A stretch of 64,000 nucleotides of DNA from Lysobacteraceae bacterium NML95-0200 (GCA_002798255.1 NWQQ01000006.1:19282-83281); one strand, 5' to 3'. Positions 55,546-64,000 are shown, counted from the first letter of the stretch. Notes: generated by a model not told the origin, from the letters alone. Made by a program: numbers and translations.

Positions 55546-55874
55546 CTGGATTTTTTCCGGAGTTTCTGGATTTTTTCGTAGGCGGTATTGATAGCGCGGG
55601 CTGCCCGCTCGGCGCGCGCCCGCAACTCGGGGGCGGCATTGACGTACTTGTCCGGGTGGTACTGGGAAATCAACCGGCGCCAAGCCTGCTCGACTTCCAC
55701 ATCACTGGCATCGGCACTGATGCCCAGCACGCGATAGGGCGAGGCGCGCCCAAACCAGTCGGCATCGAGAGCATGCCCCAGCAGCACGCCCAGCAACGCG
55801 CCAAACAGCGGATTGACCCGCACCAGCAGCACGCCAAGACAAGCTCCCAGGATTTTTCCGTACCAGCGTTTCAT
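55542..55874 (-). CDS. Membrane-anchored J-domain protein, short DjlA-like
   Basis: A 110-aa co-chaperone for DnaK. The N-terminal hydrophobic hairpin-like segment (about 5-36: [13 protein letters not shown] and [13 protein letters not shown]) resembles the membrane anchor of DjlA. The J domain occupies about 45-105 with the HPD tripeptide in [11 protein letters not shown]. The TerB-like middle domain of DjlA is absent, so the anchor joins the J domain almost directly. It overlaps rpe by four bases. Confidence 0.88.
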   Translation of the reverse strand: MKRWYGKILGACLGVLLVRVNPLFGALLGVLLGHALDADWFGRASPYRVLGISADASDVEVEQAWRRLISQYHPDKYVNAAPELRARAERAARAINTAYEKIQKLRKKSR

Positions 55875-55932
55875 GGCGGCGATTTTACCTGCCGCGACCC
55901 ATTAAAATTGCCAGCCGCCCAAGGAGATGCCC

Positions 55933-56829
55933 ATGTCCACTACATTGACCCAATCCGACCTGCCCGGCCTCAAGCTCATGCACCGCGGCAAAGTGCGCGA
56001 TGTTTTTGACTTGCAAGATGGCCGCCTGCTGCTCATCGCCACCGACCGGCTATCCGCCTTCGACGTGGTGCTGCCCGACCCGATTCCCGGCAAGGGCGAG
56101 ATGCTGACGCAAATCAGCAATTTCTGGTTCGACAAAACCCGTCACATCATCGCCAACCACCTGACCGGCGATGCAGTCGCCAGCGTACTGCCTGCCGGTG
56201 TTGACCCGGCACGCTATGCCCGCCGCGCGGTAGTGACCAAAAAACTCAAACCCGTGCCGGTGGAATGCATCGCCCGCGGCTACATCATCGGCAGCGGCTG
56301 GAAAGACTATCAAGCCAGCGGCCAGATCAGCGGCATCGCCCTGCCCGCCGGACTGCAACAGGCCGAGCAACTGGCAGAGCCGATCTTCACCCCATCCACC
56401 AAGGCCGCCGTGGGCGACCATGATGAAAACATCGACTTCGCCACCGCAGTCAACCTCGTCGGCCGGGAAATGGCTGAAGCGGTGCGCGATGCCACGCTGA
56501 AAATCTACAGCTTTGCCCGCGACTACGCCGCCCAGCGCGGCATCATCCTGGCCGACACCAAATTCGAGTTCGGCACCGACGAAGACGGCAAGCTCTACAT
56601 CATGGACGAAATGCTGACCCCCGACTCCAGCCGCTACTGGCCAGCCGAAGACTACCGGCTTGGCAGCAGCCCGCCGAGCTATGACAAGCAAATCGTGCGC
56701 GACTACCTGGAAACGCTGACCTGGGACAAAACCCCGCCCGGCCCCAAACTGCCCGCCGAAGTCATCGAACGCACCCGCGCCCGCTACGCCGAAGCGCTGC
56801 AAAAGCTCGCCGGCATCAGTCTGGATTGA
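55933..56829 (+). CDS. purC: Phosphoribosylaminoimidazole-succinocarboxamide synthase
   Basis: Purine synthesis step forming SAICAR. The ATG at 55933 (AAGGAG six bases upstream) gives 298 aa, the longer type also found in yeast. Motifs include [50 protein letters not shown] and LADTKFEFG. It is divergent from the J-domain gene. A weak hairpin (GTCGCCACA / TGTGGCGGC) lies between it and the next gene. Confidence 0.96.
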   Translation: MSTTLTQSDLPGLKLMHRGKVRDVFDLQDGRLLLIATDRLSAFDVVLPDPIPGKGEMLTQISNFWFDKTRHIIANHLTGDAVASVLPAGVDPARYARRAVVTKKLKPVPVECIARGYIIGSGWKDYQASGQISGIALPAGLQQAEQLAEPIFTPSTKAAVGDHDENIDFATAVNLVGREMAEAVRDATLKIYSFARDYAAQRGIILADTKFEFGTDEDGKLYIMDEMLTPDSSRYWPAEDYRLGSSPPSYDKQIVRDYLETLTWDKTPPGPKLPAEVIERTRARYAEALQKLAGISLD

Positions 56830-56924
56830 CCCGGCCTGTCGCCACACTTGTGGCGGCATGCTTGTTCCAGATACGCAATACTCATAAGGTTTAGCGCCTG
56901 TTCTCAACAGAGAGGTTTCACCCT

Positions 56925-58496
56925 ATGTCCACCGCCTCCCTGCCCCGCCAGAATGACGAGTTTCTGGGTCACCCCAAGGGGCTGTACGTATGCTTCCTGA
57001 CTGAAATGTGGGAGCGCTTTGCCTTCTACGGCATGAAGGCACTGCTGTTTCTGTATCTCACCAAACACCATTTGTTTGCCGACAACAGCGGCTATCTGCT
57101 GCTGGGCACCTATGCCGGGCTGGCCTATGCCCTGCCACTGGTCGGCGGCATCCTGGCCGACAAGCATCTGGGGATGCGCAAAGCGGTGCTTTATGGCGGG
57201 GTTTTGCTGGCACTGGGTCAGCTTGGCATGGCCTATACCGGCAGTCAGGCGCAGGGGGTGCAGGGGCAGGCCATGCAGGATGCCACCGCCATCCAGGTGA
57301 TGTATTTCTCGCTGGCGCTCATCGCCGTGGGCGTGGGCTTTTTGAAACCCAATATCTCCACCATCGTCGGTCGCTTGTATGCCGAAAACGACCCGCGCCG
57401 CGATGCCGGTTTCAGCATCTTCTATATGGGCATCAATCTGGGCGCACTGATTTCTTCGCTGGTGGTGGCCTATATCGGTGAAAAATACGGCTGGGGCTAT
57501 GGTTTTGGCCTGGCCGGGGTGATGATGGCCTTGGGATTGGTGCAATTTGTCATCGGTCGCAAGCATTTGCAGGGGCAGGGCGAGCCTGCCGACCCGGAGC
57601 GGCTGCGTGCACCGTTCTGGCTTGGCCTGTCGCGGGAATGGCTCATCTATCTGGGCGGTTTGCTGCTGACCGTTGCGGTCTGGCAAGTCCTGCAAACCCG
57701 CATCGATTTTGCACCGCTTTCGCAGCTTCTGGGCGGGCATGAAGTCACCCTGACCGAAGTGCTGGCCGTGGTGCTGGGCGCGGGTCTATATGTGTGGTTT
57801 GTGCGTCTGCTGTTCTCCGGCATCAGTGCCGCCGAAAAAGGCCGGATGATTATGTTGATGACCCTCATCACCATCAGCGCGCTGTTCTGGGGGCTGTATG
57901 AGCAAACCTATGGCCCCTGGGTCGCCATGGCCGACCGGGTGATGGATCGCAGCCTGTTCGGCATCACCCTCACTGCCGGGCAGACCACGGCCTTGGGGGC
58001 ACTGTTCGTGATTGCGCTGACGCCGGTATTCACCCTGCTCTGGCCGCAGCTGGATCGCTGGGGATTGAACCCAAGCTATCCGGCCAAGTTCGCCTGGGCA
58101 CTGGTGTTCTGCGGCCTGGCCTTTGCGGTTCTGGTGGCTGCGACCACCCAAGGCAGTGACCAGATTAGTCTGTGGTGGATGGTGCTGGCCTATTTCGTGC
58201 TGGTACTGGGCGAAATGATGCTCTCCCCGGTAGGACTATCAGCCGTCACCGTGCTCTCCATCCCGCGCGCGGTTGGCATGATGATGGGCGCTTGGTTCCT
58301 GTTCTCGGCCTTTGGTGAAATCATCGCTGGGCGCATGGGCACCTGGGCCTCGGTCAGCCCCGATGCCAGCACGGCACAAACTCTGGCGGTCTATAACGAG
58401 GTATTCACCCGTATGATGTGGATTGGCCTGGGTGCAGGCGCGCTCATGTTCCTGGTAACGCCATTGCTCAAACGCGGCATGCAGGACTCGAAATAA
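56925..58496 (+). CDS. POT family proton-dependent di/tripeptide transporter
   Basis: A 523-aa inner-membrane major facilitator protein importing small peptides with protons. The POT signature ExxER is in FLTEMWERFAFYGMKALL, followed by the FYMGINLGALISSLV signature and a Trp/Glu-rich FWGLYEQTYGPW segment in the second half. There are about 14 hydrophobic segments. Together with the two exported oligopeptidases, this suggests a peptide-using lifestyle. Confidence 0.95.
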   Translation: MSTASLPRQNDEFLGHPKGLYVCFLTEMWERFAFYGMKALLFLYLTKHHLFADNSGYLLLGTYAGLAYALPLVGGILADKHLGMRKAVLYGGVLLALGQLGMAYTGSQAQGVQGQAMQDATAIQVMYFSLALIAVGVGFLKPNISTIVGRLYAENDPRRDAGFSIFYMGINLGALISSLVVAYIGEKYGWGYGFGLAGVMMALGLVQFVIGRKHLQGQGEPADPERLRAPFWLGLSREWLIYLGGLLLTVAVWQVLQTRIDFAPLSQLLGGHEVTLTEVLAVVLGAGLYVWFVRLLFSGISAAEKGRMIMLMTLITISALFWGLYEQTYGPWVAMADRVMDRSLFGITLTAGQTTALGALFVIALTPVFTLLWPQLDRWGLNPSYPAKFAWALVFCGLAFAVLVAATTQGSDQISLWWMVLAYFVLVLGEMMLSPVGLSAVTVLSIPRAVGMMMGAWFLFSAFGEIIAGRMGTWASVSPDASTAQTLAVYNEVFTRMMWIGLGAGALMFLVTPLLKRGMQDSK

Positions 58497-58504
58497 GCGC
58501 CATG

Positions 58505-58533
58505 AAAACGGGAGCCAACTGGCTCCCGTTTTT
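58505..58533. terminator. Terminator after the POT transporter gene
   Basis: A perfect stem AACGGGAGCCA / TGGCTCCCGTT with a 2-base spacer, followed by TTTTT on the plus strand and usable from the minus-strand gene that ends at 58548. Confidence 0.85.
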
Positions 58534-58547
58534 GCAGGCAACCTTGC

Positions 58548-59207
58548 CTACATGATTTTCGGCCAGGATTCGCGGCCTGTCACTTCCCGCTTCAGGGTTT
58601 GCAACTGACGGCAGGCCGATACCGGTGTGTAAAAGCCATGGCGCTGCAGCAAATCGGTACGGACTGTCTCGGGCAGCTCCACAACGCGCCCGTCACTCAG
58701 GCGCACTTGCAAAAACGGCAGACGACCACGCCTGGGCAAGTCAAAACCACGTCGCGCTGCCGCGTTGCGCGCCTGCTCGCCAATCGGATAGTCCCGTTCA
58801 AGCTCACGCAAGGCCGCAGGGCGAGCGCCATCAGCAAACAATGCAGGCGGAAATTTAAGCTCCAGATAGGCACTCGCTGGCTGTGGACGTGGTTTGGTCA
58901 CCACATACAGGCTCGCACTACACGCCATGATGCTTGGCAGCGTGTCCCGAATCTGCCCCTGCACCATCAATGTCTGCAAAGCGGCAGCAGTACCAGCTCT
59001 ATCCTCGACAATCGCAAACCGATAGTCTTCATGCCCCTTGCCAGCCCCCCAGCCCTCGGTCAGCAAATACACCCCGCCCTGACCATCGGGCGCCAAGGCC
59101 AGTATCCGGCTGTAATCGGTATGCCGGGTTTGCGGTCGCACCTCATAAATGTTGTAACTACAGGCGGTTAGCAACACCGCCAGCAGCATGATGAGCCATT
59201 TCTTCAT
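58548..59207 (-). CDS. Lipoprotein of unknown function
   Basis: A 219-aa protein with signal MKKWLIMLLAVLLTAC (lipobox LTAC, Cys16). The mature part has VYLLTEGWGAGKGHEDYRFA and a segment PRRGRLPFLQVRLSDGRVVE. I do not recognise a family. The chosen ATG at 59207 puts the signal at the N-terminus; the frame is open eight codons further. It stands alone between two terminators. Confidence 0.8.
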   Translation of the reverse strand: MKKWLIMLLAVLLTACSYNIYEVRPQTRHTDYSRILALAPDGQGGVYLLTEGWGAGKGHEDYRFAIVEDRAGTAAALQTLMVQGQIRDTLPSIMACSASLYVVTKPRPQPASAYLELKFPPALFADGARPAALRELERDYPIGEQARNAAARRGFDLPRRGRLPFLQVRLSDGRVVELPETVRTDLLQRHGFYTPVSACRQLQTLKREVTGRESWPKIM

Positions 59208-59339
59208 GGCAACGCTCCCGAAGCTGCTCAAAGCCCCCCATCACCGTAGCTTAAGACCAGGCCAAAAGCGAATTACAAGACAGCCGTCTTAATCCCGATA
59301 TACCCCACACCACAGGTCGGCTTGTTTATCCCCGCAAAC

Positions 59340-59365
59340 AAAAGGCCGGAATTTCCCGGCCTTTT
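59340..59365 (-). terminator. Terminator after the AbgT transporter gene
   Basis: A perfect 10-bp stem AAAAGGCCGG / CCGGCCTTTT with loop AATTTC, immediately after the stop of the gene ending at 59378. Confidence 0.85.
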
Positions 59366-59377
59366 GCTTGCTTGCCA

Positions 59378-60955
59378 TCAAGGCGCCGGATAGACATAAC
59401 TGGCGCCCACGCCCAGTGGCAGCCCCAGCCCCCAGAAAGCCAGCAGAAAGGCCGTCCAGACTACCAGCAGCGTCACCGAGAACGGCAGCATCAGTGCCAG
59501 CAGCGTACCGATGCCGGAGGCTTTCACATAGCGCTGGCAGAACACCACAATCAGCGGAAAATACGGCAGCAGCGGGGTGATGATATTGGTGCTGGAGTCG
59601 CCCACGCGGTAGGCCGCCTGGGTCAGGTCAGGCGATACCCCCAGCTGCATCAGCATCGGCACCATGATGGCGCCAATCAGCGCCCACTTGGCCGAGGCCG
59701 AACCAATCAGCAGGTTGACAAAGCCCGACAGCAGCACGATACCCACCACCACCATGCCCATCGGCAGGCCGCTGGCTTGCAGGGCATTGGCGCCCTTGAT
59801 GGCGACCAGCGCGCCGATTTGGCTCTGCCCGAATGCCCAGATGAACTGCGCACAGAAAAACGCCATGACGATGTAATAGCCCATGCCGCTCATCGACTTG
59901 CTCATGCCGGCGATGATGTCGCGGTGGTTCTTGACCGCCCCGGACACATAGCCGTACACCATGCCGGGAATCAGGAAGAAGATGAAAATCAGCGGCACGA
60001 TGGATTTCATCAGCGGTGCGGCAGGCGCCAGCAGCGGGTGCGAGGTGGCCGGCACCTGTTCGGCAGGCGCCGCCCACGGCGTACCCGGCAAGAACAAGGT
60101 CAGCGCGAACAATGCCAGCGTCACGGCAATGGCAGCCAACGCCGCCATCAGCGCGCGGCGCTCACCCAGTTGCAGCGTTTCCAGCGAGGGCATGTCCTCG
60201 GCATTGCCATCCACCCGGGTGGCGGCAAGGCGCGGCTCGATGATTTTGTCGGTCAAGAACCAGCCCACCAATATCACCAGAAGCGCCGAGGCACAGGTGA
60301 AATAGAAATTGTTGAGCGGATTGATGCTTACCTGCGTATCGAGGATATGTGCGGCAGTTTGGGTCAGGCCGGCGAGCATCGGGTCAAGGCTGGAAGGCAC
60401 GAACATGGTGGCGGAGAAACCCCCCGACACCCCGGCAAACGCCGCAGCAATACCAGCCAGCGGATGACGGCCTGCGGCATAGAAAATCACCGCGCCCAGC
60501 GGAATCACCAGCACATAGCCGGCATCCACGGCGACATGACTGAGAATGCCCACGCCAATCAGCATCGGCGTGAGCAGCATTTTCGGCGTAACCGACAAAA
60601 TCGCGCGCAGTCCGGCACTGATAAAGCCGGTGTGCTCGGCCACGCCCAGCCCCAGCATCGCTACCAGCACCACCCCCAGCGGCGGGAAGGTGACAAAGGT
60701 ATTGACCATCTGCGCCATGAATTCGGTCAGGCTGCTGCCTGCCAGCAGGTTCTTGATTTGGATAGCCTCGCCAGTACGCGGGTCGATTTCGGCAAAGCTC
60801 ATGGTGGACATCCACCATGACAATCCCCAGACCAGCACCATGAATAACAGGAACAGCACTGCCGGGTCGGGCAGCTTGTTGCCAACGCGCTCAACACGAT
60901 CGAGCATGCGGGTCACTACGGTGCGCCGGGGCAGCGCATTGAGATCTTGGGTCAT
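59378..60955 (-). CDS. AbgT family transporter
   Basis: A 525-aa inner-membrane protein of the AbgT family (p-aminobenzoyl-glutamate uptake in E. coli; some members export sulfonamides). Starting at 60955 (MTQDLNALPRRTVVTRMLDR) it shows ERVGNKLPDPAVLFLLFMVL, GVSGGFSATMF, VPLIFIFFLIPGMVYGYVSG and SGFVNLLIGSASAKWALIGA. About 11-13 hydrophobic segments are visible. No abgA or abgB lies nearby, so the substrate is open. Confidence 0.93.
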   Translation of the reverse strand: MTQDLNALPRRTVVTRMLDRVERVGNKLPDPAVLFLLFMVLVWGLSWWMSTMSFAEIDPRTGEAIQIKNLLAGSSLTEFMAQMVNTFVTFPPLGVVLVAMLGLGVAEHTGFISAGLRAILSVTPKMLLTPMLIGVGILSHVAVDAGYVLVIPLGAVIFYAAGRHPLAGIAAAFAGVSGGFSATMFVPSSLDPMLAGLTQTAAHILDTQVSINPLNNFYFTCASALLVILVGWFLTDKIIEPRLAATRVDGNAEDMPSLETLQLGERRALMAALAAIAVTLALFALTLFLPGTPWAAPAEQVPATSHPLLAPAAPLMKSIVPLIFIFFLIPGMVYGYVSGAVKNHRDIIAGMSKSMSGMGYYIVMAFFCAQFIWAFGQSQIGALVAIKGANALQASGLPMGMVVVGIVLLSGFVNLLIGSASAKWALIGAIMVPMLMQLGVSPDLTQAAYRVGDSSTNIITPLLPYFPLIVVFCQRYVKASGIGTLLALMLPFSVTLLVVWTAFLLAFWGLGLPLGVGASYVYPAP

Positions 60956-61078
60956 GCCTTGAGGCTCCGTTTGCAATCGCGCCATCCTAGCAGCCCTGCT
61001 TGCCAGTCATGACGCCTCTGGCATGGCCAACCCCGCCCGCGCTCCCGCCCCATCGCCGCACAGCAGTGTACAACGCGT

Positions 61079-61095
61079 GAAAATCAAAGATTTTC
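61079..61095. promoter_or_regulatory. AT-rich palindrome upstream of the baeRF gene
   Basis: A perfect inverted repeat GAAAATC-AAA-GATTTTC, 110 bases before the next ATG. Related TGTACA-containing motifs flank it (61068-61073 and 61116-61121). It may be an operator or part of the promoter; no factor can be assigned. Confidence 0.4.
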
Positions 61096-61204
61096 AAAGC
61101 AAGATACCGCCATTTGTACACATTTTGCACACATTCCCATCACACTGAGTTGACCCATGCAGTGCCACCATGGACAGCGATTTCAATCGCTCTGAAGGAG
61201 CCCC

Positions 61205-62350
61205 ATGAGCCAGAACCTCACCCTCAAATCGATCCGCAACACACTTGATTCGCTGCGTAAGGTCAAAGCGCAGCCGGCCTTGAGTGCTTTCGTTTCCACC
61301 CATCGCACCCACCCGGACAACAAGCGCGACCCGATTGCGCTCAAGAACGCCCTGAGTGAAGCGCAAACCCGTATCGAAAACGAATACGACCGGCATACCG
61401 CGCAGGCCATCATGGAAAAAATCGACACCGCCCTGGAAGGCTGGGATCACAACTACAACCTGGACACGCTGGCGATTTTTGCCACCGATAGCGATGCCAA
61501 AGTGCTGCGATTGCCGCTGGATGCCAGCGAGCGCGTAGTGGTGGACGAGCGCTTCTCCACCCGCGACCTGGTGCGCGAGCTTTCCCACGCCATCCACTAT
61601 TACGCCGTGGTGATTACCCGCGAATCGGCGCGCCTGATTGAAGCGGTCAACGGCCGCGTGGTGCGCGAATTCGATGCCGATACGCCCGAGCAAAACACGC
61701 CGAAAATGCTCAATACCCCGTTCCCGATCAAGAACACGCTGCACAGCAGCTCGGCCGATCGCACTGCCGCCTCCAATGAAGACAACCACCTGAAGGAATT
61801 TTTCAACCGTGTGGACAAGAGTGTTCAGGAGCTGCGCGCGCGTGCCGGCGAAGACAATATCCCGCTGTTCGTGATTGGCGATAGCCGCAATATCAGCTTC
61901 TATCAGGAAGTCTGCGACCGTCCGGAAATCATTGTCGGCAGCGCCGACAAGGTAACCCAGCTTGAAGATGGCTGCGCCCTGCACATCATCCAGAGCATCC
62001 AGGATGAAGTCGAAGCCTACCGCGGCCGCCAGCAACAGGCTGCCAAGGAAGGGATCAGCCAGGCGCGCAGCCAGAACCGTCTGCTGGTTGACCTGCAGGA
62101 TATCTATCGCTCTGCCTACCAGGGCGCAGGTGACACCCTGTATGTGCGCATGGGTTATATGCAGCCGGCGCGGGTTGATGAAACGCAACAAACCCTGGTG
62201 GCTGTGGAGGATGCCAGTGGCGAGGGTGTGAATGATGACGTGGTCGGCGACATCATTGACCTGGTCAAAAACAATGGCGGCCAGGTGGTGTTTCTGCCTT
62301 CGGACATCATCGGCGAGCAGCAGGACATCGCCCTGTCCACACGCTTCTAA
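61205..62350 (+). CDS. Bacterial eRF1-like protein (baeRF family 3), Balon-type ribosome factor candidate
   Basis: A 381-aa soluble protein. The N-terminus, ALSAFVSTHRTHPDNKRDPI (residues 25-44) then ALKNALSEAQTRI, matches the baeRF pattern of a VSxxxPTHR-like strand followed by DPIxLKNLLxEAexxL. LDTLAIFATDSDAKVLRLPL, VVVDERFSTRDLVREL and YYAVVITRESARLIEA continue it. The central region has DNIPLFVIGDSRNISFYQEV, as in the eRF1/Pelota-like middle domain, and FLPSDIIGEQQDIAL fits an L7Ae-like end. Balon, a hibernation factor from Psychrobacter, belongs to this superfamily. Binding to the ribosomal A site is inferred, not shown. GGAG precedes the ATG. Confidence 0.75.
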   Translation: MSQNLTLKSIRNTLDSLRKVKAQPALSAFVSTHRTHPDNKRDPIALKNALSEAQTRIENEYDRHTAQAIMEKIDTALEGWDHNYNLDTLAIFATDSDAKVLRLPLDASERVVVDERFSTRDLVRELSHAIHYYAVVITRESARLIEAVNGRVVREFDADTPEQNTPKMLNTPFPIKNTLHSSSADRTAASNEDNHLKEFFNRVDKSVQELRARAGEDNIPLFVIGDSRNISFYQEVCDRPEIIVGSADKVTQLEDGCALHIIQSIQDEVEAYRGRQQQAAKEGISQARSQNRLLVDLQDIYRSAYQGAGDTLYVRMGYMQPARVDETQQTLVAVEDASGEGVNDDVVGDIIDLVKNNGGQVVFLPSDIIGEQQDIALSTRF

Positions 62351-62370
62351 CCCGCCCATTTGCAAGCCTC

Positions 62371-62404
62371 AATCCGTAGCGTCCCCAAGGGCGCTGCGGA
62401 TTTT
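62371..62404 (+). terminator. Terminator after the baeRF gene
   Basis: Stem AATCCGTAGCGTCC / GGCGCTGCGGATT with G-U pairs and a short CCAAG loop, followed by TTTTGGG, 21 bases after the stop. Confidence 0.7.
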
Positions 62405-62562
62405 GGGCTGGTAGCGCCGCCCATCCGGCAGGGTTTTACCGCAACCATATGGGCAACCTGCGTTAAACGGCACAGCCCTATCACCGCGGGCAAACGTGCA
62501 TCTGCGCCATTCAGGGTGTAAGATGCGCACATCTTTTCATCCGAATAAAAGGATATAGACCC

Positions 62563-63801
62563 ATGTCCAGCTATCTGTTCACTTCCGAATCGGTCTCCGA
62601 AGGCCATCCGGACAAGATTGCCGACCAGATTTCCGATGCCGTGCTCGATGCCATCCTGGCACAGGACAAGCGCGCCCGCGTGGCCTGCGAAACCCTGGTC
62701 AAGACTGGCGCCGCCATCGTCGCCGGTGAAGTCACCACCGAAGCCTGGGTGGATATCGAAGGGCTGGCACGCAAGGTCATCAACGATATTGGCTATGACA
62801 ATTCCGATGTCGGCTTTGATGGTCATACCTGCGCCATCATCAATATGCTCGGCAAGCAGTCGCCGGATATTGCCGCCGGTGTCGATGGCACCGCCAAGAA
62901 GGCCAAGAAGCCTGAAGAAATGGGCGCAGGCGACCAAGGCCTGATGTTTGGCTATGCCTGCAATGAAGCACCGGAATTCATGCCCGCTCCCATCTATTAC
63001 AGCCACCGTCTGGTCGAGCAACAGGCCAAACTGCGCAAGAGCGGCAAGCTCAAGTGGTTGCGCCCGGATGCCAAGAGCCAGGTGACGCTGCGCTATAACG
63101 ATGATGGCCACACCATCGAAGGCATTGATGCGGTGGTGCTGTCCACCCAGCACGACCCCGGCATCAAGCAGAAAGACCTGATTGAAGCGGTGCGCGAGGA
63201 AATCATCAAGCCAGTGCTGCCGAAGAAGTGGTTTGAATCGCTGGCCAAGAACAAGGTGCATATCAACCCGACCGGCATCTTCGTGATTGGTGGCCCGGTG
63301 GGCGACTGTGGCCTGACGGGCCGCAAAATCATCGTCGATACCTATGGCGGCATGGCGCGCCACGGCGGCGGCGCATTCTCCGGCAAGGATCCGTCCAAGG
63401 TGGATCGCTCCGCCGCTTATGCAGCCCGTTATGTGGCCAAGAACATCGTCGCTGCCGGGCTTGCCGACAAGTGCGAAGTGCAGGTGAGCTACGCCATCGG
63501 CGTGGCCGAGCCGACCAGCATCTCGGTGACCACCTTCGGTACCGGCAAAATCGCCGATGCCGAAATCGAAAAGCTCATTCGCGCCAACTTCGACCTGCGC
63601 CCCTACGGCATCATCAAGATGCTGGACTTGATTCACCCGATCTACCAGCAAACGGCCGCCTACGGTCATTTTGGCCGCAAGCCCAAGGAAATCAACTATG
63701 TCGATGGCGCTGGCAAGAAGCAAAAAGCCACCGCCTTCAGCTGGGAAAAGACCGACAAGGCCGAAGAACTGCGCAAGCAGGCCAAACTCAAGAAGAAGTA
63801 A
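62563..63801 (+). CDS. metK: S-adenosylmethionine synthase
   Basis: Makes SAM from methionine and ATP. The start [20 protein letters not shown] is canonical. Further motifs are [35 protein letters not shown] and the P-loop-like [19 protein letters not shown]. At 412 aa it is somewhat longer than E. coli MetK (384), with a Lys-rich linker near 104-112 ([12 protein letters not shown]) and a basic tail KLKKK. AAGGA lies about 9 bases upstream. The 158-bp gap before it shows no SAM or SAH riboswitch that I can recognise. SpeD, a SAM consumer, is at 47 kb. Confidence 0.97.
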   Translation: MSSYLFTSESVSEGHPDKIADQISDAVLDAILAQDKRARVACETLVKTGAAIVAGEVTTEAWVDIEGLARKVINDIGYDNSDVGFDGHTCAIINMLGKQSPDIAAGVDGTAKKAKKPEEMGAGDQGLMFGYACNEAPEFMPAPIYYSHRLVEQQAKLRKSGKLKWLRPDAKSQVTLRYNDDGHTIEGIDAVVLSTQHDPGIKQKDLIEAVREEIIKPVLPKKWFESLAKNKVHINPTGIFVIGGPVGDCGLTGRKIIVDTYGGMARHGGGAFSGKDPSKVDRSAAYAARYVAKNIVAAGLADKCEVQVSYAIGVAEPTSISVTTFGTGKIADAEIEKLIRANFDLRPYGIIKMLDLIHPIYQQTAAYGHFGRKPKEINYVDGAGKKQKATAFSWEKTDKAEELRKQAKLKKK

Positions 63802-63823
63802 TTTTCTTCGCCCTCCAAACCAC

Positions 63824-63849
63824 AACGCCCCGGCCAAAACCGGGGCGTT
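63824..63849 (+). terminator. Hairpin after metK
   Basis: A perfect 10-bp stem AACGCCCCGG / CCGGGGCGTT with loop CCAAAA, 22 bases past the metK stop. The U-tract is short. Confidence 0.65.
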
Positions 63850-63861
63850 CAGACCGCTGAC

Positions 63862-63890
63862 AAACCCCGTGTTTTTTTGGCACGGGGTTT
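63862..63890. terminator. Terminator facing the right-edge gene
   Basis: A perfect 10-bp stem AAACCCCGTG / CACGGGGTTT. It lies directly after a minus-strand stop at 63892 and is followed by T residues in the plus direction as well, so it may serve both strands. Confidence 0.7.
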
Positions 63891-63891
63891 T

Positions 63892-64000
63892 TCAATGGCA
63901 TGCTGGGAGCCCTTTGAAGGTCAGAAGCATGCGATGCAGCTTGGTCGTGTTGAAGGCGTTCTGTGAAGGATTCGTGCGCTGTAGCCGCTCAGCCAGTACA
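63892..64000 (-). CDS. Partial C-terminal end of a minus-strand gene, unidentified
   Basis: An open frame enters from the right edge and ends TGA at 63892. The 35 visible residues include LAERLQRTNPSQNAFNTTKL and end LPACH. A terminator hairpin begins at once after the stop, which supports a real gene end. I do not recognise the family, and a short open frame in such DNA can occur by chance. Confidence 0.35.
   Translation of the reverse strand, partial: VLAERLQRTNPSQNAFNTTKLHRMLLTFKGLPACH

Noticed and set aside
62405..62562. SAM or SAH riboswitch before metK.
   Set aside because: I looked for the conserved cores and paired stems but found only the terminator of the upstream gene and a normal ribosome site.

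Overview
The window looks like chromosomal DNA of a GC-rich gammaproteobacterium of the Xanthomonadaceae (Lysobacteraceae). Three things point there: etfBA sits beside rmlBACD, as at the etf-proximal end of the Xanthomonas LPS locus; a Clp-type Crp/Fnr regulator stands divergent from speD; and there is a compact rpe...trpE-trpG-trpD-trpC block. Most of the sequence is dense, vertically inherited housekeeping DNA. Accessory signals are concentrated in the first 17 kb.

Region 1 (1-8.5 kb, minus strand) is a surface-polysaccharide block: an AT-rich twin-domain GT2 glycosyltransferase, rfbB-rfbA-rfbC-rfbD for dTDP-L-rhamnose, then cysD and a cysNC fusion that make APS/PAPS. Region 2 (8.7-11.3 kb) has etfB-etfA and an 875-bp IS5-family element whose right end lies inside the stop codon of an exported L,D-transpeptidase. 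Region 3 (11.3-15.7 kb) has the transpeptidase, a DUF3297 gene and the lptM-dapF-DUF484-xerC operon, preceded by a broken YbaN/DUF454 gene. About 1 kb without genes follows (15.7-16.7 kb), holding two tandem 310-bp repeats and several REP-like hairpins.

Region 4 (16.7-33.5 kb) has two tandem exported S9A oligopeptidases, an AlaA-like aminotransferase, an SGNH hydrolase, a three-domain monothiol glutaredoxin, pckG, a TetR regulator divergent from fadE, an M16 protease, an SDR and trmL. Region 5 (33.5-41.9 kb) is an RND efflux operon whose TetR gene is the last gene, with a palindrome between the -35 and -10 boxes of its promoter, followed by a WYL regulator and a DUF481 outer-membrane protein. 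Region 6 (42-47 kb) has a PilU-like ATPase, the last two tyrosine-catabolism genes (maiA, fah), a 2OG-Fe dioxygenase, tRNA-Gln(CTG) and rplM-rpsI.

Region 7 (47.1-55.9 kb) has speD and clp (divergent), a GNAT, and the minus-strand series J-domain protein, rpe, YegS-like kinase, trpE, trpG, trpD, trpC, HAD. A 15-codon ORF ending Trp-Arg-Trp lies just before trpE. Region 8 (55.9-64 kb) has purC, a POT peptide transporter, a lipoprotein, an AbgT transporter, a bacterial eRF1-like (baeRF/Balon-type) protein and metK. The most interesting items are the baeRF protein, the Grx/IscA-like/rhodanese fusion, the stop-codon IS insertion, the trp leader candidate, the 310-bp structured repeats, and the sulfate-activation genes joined to the rhamnose operon. 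I do not see an entirely new multi-gene system. All calls come from reading the sequence; no database search was run.
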